NCBI GenBank assembly: GCA_963843285.1 | Contig: CAWJJO010000017.1 | Span: forward strand, 124,001-188,000 | Source: CAZDDB01 sp963843285 | Lineage (GTDB): Bacteria; Acidobacteriota; HRBIN11; JAKEFK01 | Direction: 5' to 3' | DNA: 64,000 nt | Part shown: one piece after another, positions 17,854-25,800 of the stretch | Layout of the letters: each line of letters begins with the position of its first letter | Position numbering within the stretch: position 1 is the stretch's first letter | Made by a program: the position numbers and the translations under genes | Notes under the pieces: model-generated | The model's input: the letters and a program-made list of their open reading frames with translations, nothing else | What the model was told of the DNA's origin: nothing | Databases searched by the model: none

Positions 17854-18521
17854 ATCAAAGTTTCCACGTCTCGAAAATAGCCCCAGAGGACGTCCGATGC
17901 GGCAATTGATGTAAACGTGATGAAGATCAGCAGAGAGCCTGTGGACAGATCCTTGTCTTGAAAGCTTTCGGCGGTATACATCAATAGAAAGAAGCAAAAT
18001 GCAATGCAGAAATCGATCGTCGGGTAACTGAAGTCTAGAAATTTCAAGGATCCCGCCCGATCCGGAGCAGTCAGATGAGGCCATACCGCAAATGCGAGTA
18101 TTGCGACGTACGCTGCAGCGACCAGACTTGAGCCCCCCAGTTTGCTTCGGAGTTTCGCCGTAACGGATCCTTTGCCGTAGTGGCGGAGAAGTAGGATGCC
18201 CCCGATGAGGAACAAAGATGATCCAACCAGCCAAAAACAATCCGAAATGGTTCCATAAGATCCTTGAAAGAGAATCATTTCCGCGTATGTTTCCATCAAC
18301 TGTGCAAGGAACCACATCCACAATCCGCCCGCAAAACAGGCCCATCCTTTCCATGCTTTGTTTTTCGCAAGGGCGGTGAGCGCCAATTGATTGAATTGGA
18401 TGCCCGAAAAACAAATGGCGCTCGCTTGAATAAGATTTCCTATGAATACAATTTCTGAAGTGCGCCACCAGATGGAGTAGACAACCACGGAAGCCGTGAG
18501 TATCGCAAGAAAAAGATACAC
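17757..18521 (-). CDS. Multi-pass membrane protein, unknown function
   Basis: 254 residues from a GTG with seven or so hydrophobic helices. The helix arrangement recalls the N-terminal membrane sensor modules of bacterial signalling proteins, but no output domain follows. The upstream DUF2071 gene ends 14 bp before this start on the same strand, so the two are probably cotranscribed; the true start could be slightly further upstream. The last 97 bp overlap the convergent gene. Confidence 0.7.
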   Translation of the reverse strand: MYLFLAILTASVVVYSIWWRTSEIVFIGNLIQASAICFSGIQFNQLALTALAKNKAWKGWACFAGGLWMWFLAQLMETYAEMILFQGSYGTISDCFWLVGSSLFLIGGILLLRHYGKGSVTAKLRSKLGGSSLVAAAYVAILAFAVWPHLTAPDRAGSLKFLDFSYPTIDFCIAFCFFLLMYTAESFQDKDLSTGSLLIFITFTSIAASDVLWGYFRDVETLIYRLQDILFFAEYSLFAFAAMFFASSLEGDTE

Positions 18522-18535
18522 CGCTTTCGATACGC

Positions 18536-19255
18536 TCAGGGTTGTTCCTCGATCGGGACACCACGATAGACAGTCACCGGCGATCCATCAGCTGCAAAAG
18601 CGGAAAATGGTATTGCTCCCAGAGACTTTGTAAACTGGATTCCGTAGAGTTCTTCGATATCACAATCCAGCAATGCACTACTGACTTGTGAAACATTCCA
18701 ACGTGGATGATCCACACGATAAGCCGTGCAGCCGCCGTCCGATCTCGCGGAATATCCCCAGTAGTGTTCCGCGATGAATTCTTCCTGTGAACCGGGAACC
18801 AAGGCATGCGAGCTGTTCGTGGTTTTTGCGCTGATCCGATTCCACCGGCCTCTATGTTTCCATCCATATTCAATCACGCTGTCTGTTGTATACCGGTGGC
18901 GCATCGGCATCGACACGTAATTTTCACCGTAGGCAACGCGGGCGACCAGCGCGACAGCGGGTTTGGGAACGATCTCTTTGATGAAGGCCACGCCGCGACG
19001 AATACCGTCTGTTGTATGCTGGCGCACATAAAACCGGAGGTTTACCTCTTCAAATTCGCGATGAAAGGGAACCGGAATTCCAAAGATGCGCGTGTCGGAA
19101 AACAGGAAGCCAACCATGCTGACGAATATATTTCCCTCCCAGGAATCCAGTTCGACACCTTTTGGAACAAAAGGTTGAAGCAGGGTCTCATCCACCTTGT
19201 AGTTGATCATGACGATTGAAGACCACCTCGCTGTCAAAAACCGTGACGCTTGCAT
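18536..19255 (-). CDS. DUF2071 (YqjF-like) family protein
   Basis: 239 residues. The opening FLTARWSSIVMINYKVDETLLQPFVPKGVELD, the GFLFSDTRIFGIPVPFHREFEEVNLRFYVR block and the EHYWGYSARSDGGCTAYRVDHPRW segment match the DUF2071/acetoacetate-decarboxylase-like fold of Bacillus YqjF. The family's reaction is not established. First gene of a two-gene minus-strand unit with the membrane protein downstream. Confidence 0.88.
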   Translation of the reverse strand: MQASRFLTARWSSIVMINYKVDETLLQPFVPKGVELDSWEGNIFVSMVGFLFSDTRIFGIPVPFHREFEEVNLRFYVRQHTTDGIRRGVAFIKEIVPKPAVALVARVAYGENYVSMPMRHRYTTDSVIEYGWKHRGRWNRISAKTTNSSHALVPGSQEEFIAEHYWGYSARSDGGCTAYRVDHPRWNVSQVSSALLDCDIEELYGIQFTKSLGAIPFSAFAADGSPVTVYRGVPIEEQP

Positions 19256-19306
19256 CTGCTTGTTCGGCGGAATTTTACCACGGAGGCGCGGGAGAATGCC
19301 TCCGCG

Positions 19307-19741
19307 TTAGTGTCTGTGGTTATGGGTTTGCGATTCCAACCCTTCTTGTCTTCGTGCCTTGTGGTTATCCGTTCTCTTTGATTCGAGGTACTGGGTGAGA
19401 GCGAATGCGACTGCATCCGGGACGCTGCGAACTTGATTTTCCCCGGATCCGGAGTCGCTGCCGCCACGAATTCCTGAGAGAATTTCAATGATCAGCTCAA
19501 TGCGCCGCAATTCCGGAACAGGTGAGCTGATTCGAAGCAGCAGGGAACAAAGCCTTCCGATGGCTTCGGCATCGGCGGACAAATCGGATCCATTCTTGGC
19601 GGTGTTCAGAAATAATTCAAAAGGGGAGTTTTCCCCATTTTCGTTTAAGGTCACATTCACGGTTCCGAACGGACTTCGGATCTTGAACGTTCTGCCCGCC
19701 AGAACTTCCGGTCTGGACGCTCGACTTTCCCCTGCCGTCAT
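19307..19741 (-). CDS. Free-standing TSCPD domain protein (C-terminal domain of B12-dependent ribonucleotide reductase NrdJ)
   Basis: 144 residues. Residues ~15-118 match the TSCPD region at the end of class II ribonucleotide reductases: FKIRSPFGTVNVTLNENG, PFELFLNTAKNGSDLSADAEAIGRLCSLLLR and RSVPDAVAFALTQYL. The catalytic barrel and the C-terminal zinc-binding cysteines of NrdJ are absent. The last ~25 residues (after YLESK) are encoded by a CACAAGGCACGAAG-type dispersed repeat and are probably not functional. It may be a stand-alone accessory domain or a remnant; no nrdJ body is visible in the window. Confidence 0.7.
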   Translation of the reverse strand: MTAGESRASRPEVLAGRTFKIRSPFGTVNVTLNENGENSPFELFLNTAKNGSDLSADAEAIGRLCSLLLRISSPVPELRRIELIIEILSGIRGGSDSGSGENQVRSVPDAVAFALTQYLESKRTDNHKARRQEGLESQTHNHRH

Positions 19742-19821
19742 GTGATTATGATAGGCGAAAAAAAAGCGAAAGTCAATTCATCGATTGCGAATATTGCTTT
19801 CCGGAATAGATTCGCTGCAGG

Positions 19822-21059
19822 ATGAGAAAGCTCGGATTGTTTTTGTTTGCATACGTACTATTCTCTCAACATACGGACGCATACTCAGTACTTAGCACAA
19901 AGCGATCATCGATTCCTCCTGGGATCAGCAGATCACTCCATTATTGAAGAAGAGTTTTCCCCGTTCTTCGGCTGATGAAATTTCTGCATCGCGCAAGTTC
20001 GCTTATGGCGGCTCCCTCATACAGGATCTTGGCTATTATCCCGGTGGCAATAAGTTCTTTTCCGATCTTGTCCATTATGTGCGCAGCGGCGATTTTGTCA
20101 CTGCTCTAATTGAGGATTCACAAACCATTGATGAGTATGCCTTCGCGCTGGGCGCCCTGTCGCACTATTCTTCGGACAATATCGGTCATGCTACCGCAAC
20201 CAACCTTTCGGTTCCAATTTTGTATCCTGAGCTGCGTAGAAAATATGGAAATCTGGTAACCTATGAGGATAAGCCGTCGGCTCATCTCAAGGTCGAATTC
20301 GGCTACGATGTGGTTCAGGTGGCCCGTGGCAAATATGCTTCGGACGATTTTCAAGACTTTATTGGCTTTGACATAGCGCGTGAAGTGCTCAAGAAATCGT
20401 TTCAGCGCGCTTACGGCCTGTCGATAGAAGAAATCTTTCCGGATTTCGAGACTGCCATCGGAACGTACCGGTACTCGGTAACCGGATTGATCCCCGATAT
20501 GATCAAAGTTGCCTGGGAGCTGAAAAAGGATGATATCGAGAAATTGGGAACCACGCGGGATCAGTTTTTCTTCCGGATGTCTCGACCCGACTTTGAAAAG
20601 GCTTACGGGACCAAATATACGAAGTCTGGCTTTTTCTCTAAATTAATTGCCTTTTTCGTCAGAATCCTTCCGCCGATTGGTCCCCTCAAGATTCTCAAAT
20701 TCAAGCCTCCAACACCGGAAGTGGAAGCGATGTTTTTGGAAAGCTATGAAACAACTTTATCGAACTACACAGAGTTGCTCCGCCAGGTAGCACAGGGACA
20801 GGACCGGCTGGAAAACAAAGATCTGGATACCGGCGAACAGACTCATCCTGGCCGTTACCGTTTGACGGACAAGACATACAGCAAATGGATCGAAATACTT
20901 TCGAGAAAGAATTTTGCAACAGTCGATTCCGGCTTGAGACAAAACATTCTTACCTTCTATGCGGATCTTCCCCGGATTCAGGAGCCCAAGCCGCATTCAA
21001 AAGATTCGAGAAAGCTCCAAGAACAGCTGCAACAGCTGAATACACAATCAGCACGATAG
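19822..21059 (+). pseudogene. Zinc-dependent phospholipase C-like protein, broken by a one-base frameshift near 19893
   Basis: The ATG at 19822 starts a clear signal peptide (RKLGLFLFAYVLFSQHTDAYSVL), but that frame stops at 19946. The family sequence resumes in the -1 frame at HKAIIDSSWDQQITPLLKK and runs to 21059. Family members start the mature protein YSVLTHEAI-like, so one base is missing around 19893-19896. The 371-residue downstream frame carries the Zn_dep_PLPC region EYAFALGALSHYSSDNIGHAT, with histidines expected to bind zinc, and AYGGSLIQDLGYYPGGNKFF. Either a real inactivation or a sequencing error; the rest of the gene is undamaged. Confidence 0.85.
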
Positions 21060-21153
21060 GCTGTGTGGTATCGAATGTGACAAGAATATAAGCTGGTCCC
21101 GATACTGTCATCCCAATACAGAGAGTAATTATTGCCTGACAATTAGGTGAGTC

Positions 21154-21285
21154 ATGAAAATAAATAGTGTCTTCCGAAAAAAATCACACTTGAGTCCTTT
21201 ATCCGCAATCGGTTTCGCATTCCTTGGTTTGGTCGCGGTGGGATTGGTTAACTCTTGGAAAGACATTGTTCGCTACATTACATAA
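21154..21285 (+). CDS. 43-residue single-helix membrane protein
   Basis: Too short for most gene callers. AGGTGAG stands just upstream of the ATG. The product has a basic start (MKINSVFRKKSHLS), one membrane helix (AIGFAFLGLVAVGLV) and a short tail, NSWKDIVRYIT. The tail pattern, W-x-DI-x-RYI after a single helix, resembles tiny membrane proteins annotated DUF6893; that comparison is from memory and weak. It precedes the BON lipoprotein gene by about 40 bp. Confidence 0.55.
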   Translation: MKINSVFRKKSHLSPLSAIGFAFLGLVAVGLVNSWKDIVRYIT

Positions 21286-21326
21286 GGATCAGCACGATGT
21301 GAATCCTGCGTCACTGGAGGTGCTTG

Positions 21327-21713
21327 ATGAAGTTGATATCGAATGTGGCAGCGCTGCTGTTTGCGATTCTTTTTTTGCAGGCATGTATAGAGACAGGACA
21401 TGTACAATCGGACAGTGACATTACGGACTCTGTAAAAGCGAAGCTTTCCGGCGATCCGACTCTTGCAAGCGCCAAGATCGATGTGGATACGGATGACGGT
21501 GTGGTCCATCTCAAAGGAAAGGTAATCGGTCAGAATGAAGCCACCAGAGCAGTTCTGCTTACACGCGAGGTCGATGGTGTTGTGAGCGTAGATTCCAAAC
21601 TGGAAATTGACACTCACATCACAAATCCCGACGTCACAGCAAGAGTCGAACACGGCGAAGAAGCAGCCGAAAAGCGGAACGAGTCCAAGAAAGACGAGTC
21701 GGACAAACCTTAG
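21327..21713 (+). CDS. BON-domain lipoprotein (OsmY-like)
   Basis: 128 residues from the ATG at 21327. The signal ends in the lipobox FLQAC. One BON domain follows: DSDITDSVKAKLSGDPTLASAKIDVDTDDGVVHLKGKV and RAVLLTREVDGVVSVDSKLEI, the alpha/beta fold associated with envelope-stress proteins such as OsmY and DolP. The C-terminus is a charged Glu/Lys-rich tail. It lies between the 43-residue membrane protein and a LEA14-like lipoprotein in what appears to be an envelope-stress cluster. Confidence 0.88.
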   Translation: MKLISNVAALLFAILFLQACIETGHVQSDSDITDSVKAKLSGDPTLASAKIDVDTDDGVVHLKGKVIGQNEATRAVLLTREVDGVVSVDSKLEIDTHITNPDVTARVEHGEEAAEKRNESKKDESDKP

Positions 21714-21724
21714 GCTCTTTTATC

Positions 21725-22645
21725 ATGATCCGGGTCCACTGCATTTCAAGCCTTTTCATTCGGTTATATTTTTGCGTTCTTGCGAGCTGTTTCTGCCTCA
21801 CCGGATGTGTGGGGAAGATTCAGAAAGTGGATATTGTGCGAGTGGGCGAGGTCCAGGTCCATAATATAGATCACGATTCGTTGAGATGTCTGGTCAGCGC
21901 TGATGTCCGCAATCCCGCTCCTGTGAAAGTCAAAATGCAGGACCTTCGCTTCAGTATGGGAATCACACGGGGCCCGATCGGTTCGGGTCATGTCCAGAAA
22001 GAGATGGAGATCGAGTCGGACAGCATAAAAAATGTGCAGATTCCCCTCACGGTCCAATTCAAGAAACTCAGTCAGAATGATTTTGAAGCGCTTTTCGGTT
22101 CGTTTATCCCGTACCATATCACCGGCACATTCGAGCTGAAGAAACCGATTCACAAAAAGGACGTTGAGGTGGACTCCACTGGACGAATCAAGGCGCCGCG
22201 CAGAATGAAGGTCAGATTAACGGATGATAGTTTTATGAACTTGATCTCGTTTGAACCTTCTGCGCTCGATCAGATCAAGCTGTTATCGGGCCATGGCACT
22301 GTCAAGCTGAAAATACAAAACCCTTTTCAGTTCAATATCGGTTTTTACAGCTTTAAATACCATTTTGAATCCGACGGGAAAGTGGTAGCCGACGGCTTCT
22401 TAGTTCAGCCTCAATTGATTCATCCGGGTGCAAATGAGCTGGATCTTCCTGTCGACGTGCACTTCCGGGAGGGAATCAAAGAAGCGATTGGTACGATGCT
22501 GGACACGGAATTTCGACTATTGAATATGACAGGAACGCTAGTGCTTCGCAGTGGTCGCCGCAAGCTATATGCAGACCTTACCTACCAAAGATCTCCAGAA
22601 AAAACCACAAAGGCACAAAGGCACGAAGGCACGAAGAATAATTAA
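21725..22645 (+). CDS. LEA14/WHy-domain lipoprotein
   Basis: 306 residues. A long hydrophobic leader ends in the lipobox CLTGC near residue 28. The body holds two WHy-like segments, residues ~35-140 (VGEVQVHNIDHDSLRCLVSADVRNPAPVKVKMQDLRF) and ~165-280 (KLKIQNPFQFNIGFYSFKYHFESDGKVVADG), the immunoglobulin-like fold of LEA14 desiccation proteins. The last dozen codons are encoded by a dispersed CACAAAGG repeat, so the native C-terminus is probably near LTYQRS. Starts 11 bp after the BON gene. Confidence 0.8.
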   Translation: MIRVHCISSLFIRLYFCVLASCFCLTGCVGKIQKVDIVRVGEVQVHNIDHDSLRCLVSADVRNPAPVKVKMQDLRFSMGITRGPIGSGHVQKEMEIESDSIKNVQIPLTVQFKKLSQNDFEALFGSFIPYHITGTFELKKPIHKKDVEVDSTGRIKAPRRMKVRLTDDSFMNLISFEPSALDQIKLLSGHGTVKLKIQNPFQFNIGFYSFKYHFESDGKVVADGFLVQPQLIHPGANELDLPVDVHFREGIKEAIGTMLDTEFRLLNMTGTLVLRSGRRKLYADLTYQRSPEKTTKAQRHEGTKNN

Positions 22646-22727
22646 GCACGGAAACACGGAACTTACGGAATAGGAATAAATAAATTCAATTCCTGCCTTC
22701 CCCTTCTTGTCTTTTTGCCTTTGTGGT
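22604..22727. repeat. CACAAAGG-family inverted repeat
   Basis: Left arm from 22604 (ACCACAAAGGCACAAAGGC) and right arm 22716-22727 (TGCCTTTGTGGT) are inverted copies separated by about 90 bp. Related sequence occurs at 19350-19376 and 54663-54732. The left arm supplies the final codons and stop of the LEA14-like gene. Confidence 0.7.
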
Positions 22728-22820
22728 TTATTCCTTCCTCATTCGCCGCCATTAGATCGAATCTCAACATTTTGCGTTCAAGAGAAGTATTGATAATGTG
22801 TGCCTATCAGGAGTCATCAT

Positions 22821-25800
22821 ATGAAACTGAGAGTAAGTATTCTCGCGGCGCTGCTCGGAATTGGAATCACGATGCTGCTTGCCCAGCAGCCCGACCATGA
22901 ATCGATGAAAGCTGATGCGGAACGTTACTACGCCGAGGGGTCGTATGCCCGGGCACATGACATCTATACAAAGCTGGATGGGGCAAAACTTTCAGCATCT
23001 GAGGCGAGATGGGTCCAGTTTCGCCTGGCTGATACGCTCTGGCGATCGCAGGCGGCAACAGAAACAGCAGACTCTACAAAATTCGATCAGGCAAGACAGC
23101 AACTGGAAGTGCTGGTTCGCGATATCACAAGGGAAGAGGATCGTGACCGGATCTGGGTGGAAGTGCAGGAATCGCTTGGCGATTTTTACTGGACGCGCCG
23201 CGATTCGCGAAACTGGAGCCAGGGATGGGCATATTACCAGCAAGCGCTGGACTGGTGGGCAGGATCGGACAATATTGAGCTGGGGCGGCAGCGATATTTG
23301 AAAATCGTCTGGACCATCGCGCGTCCTGCCTGGGTCGAGCCCTACTACTATTACGGCTATTACGGAAACATCGTACCGCTTGAAACTTTGCAAAATGTGC
23401 TGAAGATTGCCCAAAACGAAAACGATAAAGCGCACGCGCATTATCTGATCGCCATGACGCTTCGATATCAGGGTGGCGACTACGCGCAGCGCAATCGGAT
23501 TCCGGAAGAATTTGAGGCCGCGCTGAAGGCGGGAAAATCCAGCGACTGGTATGATGACTCGCTCTTCTACTACGCGGAATGGATGATGCAATCAGGGCGC
23601 ATGATCCGTAAGGAAGACGGCCAATTTCGCCAGGAACCGGATTTTGCGAAGGCGCTTGAGCTCTTTCGCCAGCTGATCGCTCAGCACGTCAAAGGAGAGA
23701 GCAAGTATTACGATCAGGCCAAACAACAGATTGAGAACATTACAAAACCCGTTGTGAGCGTCAGTGTCACCAATATTTTTTTGCCCGGTTCGGAAATCCA
23801 GTACTACGTGAGCTGGCGAAATACAAAACGGATCGACATGGATTTATATCCGGTAGATCTGAACCGGGATGTGCAGTTTACCAAAGATACCAGCAGCGGC
23901 GCCTGGCTGCAGCAGATCAACATCACGGGCCGCAAGCCGCTCAAGAGCTGGTCGAAAGAAACGGCGGACAAAGGGGATTACAAGCCGGGTCAGGAAACAA
24001 TGCGTCTGGACGGAAAATTACCATCAGGCGCATTTCTTCTGGAGGCGAAGATCACCGGCGCCAGCGCCCGCGAGCTGATTCTGGTTACAGATACATCGTT
24101 AGTGCTAAAAACATCCGGAAAGAAGGCGCTGATCTACTATTGCAGCGCGATGAATGGAGCGCCCATCAGCGGCGCAGCGGTAAAAGTGTGGGAGAAGTAT
24201 TACAACGGCTCAGAGCATGTCTGGCGCCTGAATGATCTCACTACTAATCAGGATGGCCTTGCCCTGGCCGAACTCTTTGAATCGACCAATAACTCGGAAC
24301 TCTTTGTGAGCGCGATCAGCAAGGATCGCCAGGCCTTCAGCACCGGATACGGCTATGGCTACTATTCGCAGCCGGAGCAATGGCGCATTTACGCATTTAC
24401 CGATCGTCCGGCCTACAGACCTGCGGAACAGGCGCAGTGGAAGTTCGTAGCGCGCCGCTATGATGGCGCAGTGTATTCAACTCCTGCGAACCAGACGATT
24501 GAATATGAGCTTTACGATCCGCGCGGGACCAAAGTAAAGGAAGAAAAAGTGAAGCTGAATGCGTTTGGGAGCGCCTGGGGATCGCTCGATCTCACCGAGG
24601 CGATGCCGCTTGGAGAATACCGGGTGAACTTTTACGATGAAGGACGCCATAATGGCATCGGCAGTGCAACTCTGCTCCGTATTGAAGAATACAAATTGCC
24701 GGAGTTCAAAGTCACGATCCAGACACCCGAAGAAAATGGAAAGAAGAAAGCATTTCGTTTGGGAGATTCCGTTGAGGTCAATGTCCAGGCTGAATATTAC
24801 TTTGGCGGGGGAGTGTCCAACGCAAACGTGGAACTGTTGATCTACCAGAACCCGTTCTACCAGTGGTGGAGTCCGGTACGCGAATTTCCCTGGTACTACG
24901 AAGATACACGCCCGCAGTACTACTACGGTAATGGTCAAATCATCAAACGCGAAACACTCAAGACCGATGCGACCGGAAAAGCCGTTCTCTCCTTCGATAC
25001 ACCAAAGGGAACCGGTCAAGATTTGCAGTACCGGATTGAAGCTCGTGTGACCGATGCTTCGCGCCGCGAGATTACAGCGAATGAAACGGTGCGTGTGACA
25101 CGGCAAACGTACTACGTGTATCCGCAGCCAAAGCATTATCTGTATCGTCCACAGGATAAAGTGGAAATCGACATCAAGGCACTCGATGCAAATGATCAGC
25201 CAGTTGCCGTGGAAGGAATGGTGAAGGTTACGCGCGATTTCTGGTTTGAGATCTGGCTGGATCCGGATGGCAAAGAAGTGAAGGGACCGGAGCTGCAGGA
25301 GTTGCGCGATCGTCTTGGCATTTTTCCGCCGCCCCCTTCACCGGACGGCCAAAGCTGGAAATTGAAATTCCGCGGTTATCAGCACGACGACATCCTCACA
25401 CGCGCGGTGAAGACGGATGCGAATGGAGAAGCGGAGTTTACGTTCACTCCCGAACGCGATGGCTATTATCGCGTTCACTGGACAAGCGAAGATAAAGACG
25501 CGCCTGTGATGGCGGAAACAACTGTGTGGGTGGCGACCAACGCTACTACAGAATTAGGATACCGTCATGGCGGACTCGAAATCATTGTTGACAAGGACAC
25601 ATTTCGCGCCGGACAAACGGCGCCGGTAATGCTCTCGGTGCCTGCCAATGACCGTTACGTGTTGTTTTCGGTGGAAGGAGAAGACCTGTACAGCTATCAG
25701 CTCGTTCACCTGACAGGCACGGTAAAACTTGTAGAACTTCCGATCGAAGAAAAACATGTGCCCAACATCTTTTTGAGCGGCGTTCTGGTCAGCGACCGCC

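Noticed and set aside
17749..18564. 271-residue minus-strand frame overlapping the membrane protein
   Set aside because: Rich in Arg and Ser with no helices; the frame at 17757-18521 has clear membrane segments.
24477..25136. Minus-strand ORF of 219 residues inside the alpha-2-macroglobulin gene
   Set aside because: Shadow of the plus-strand gene, which has unbroken family motifs.
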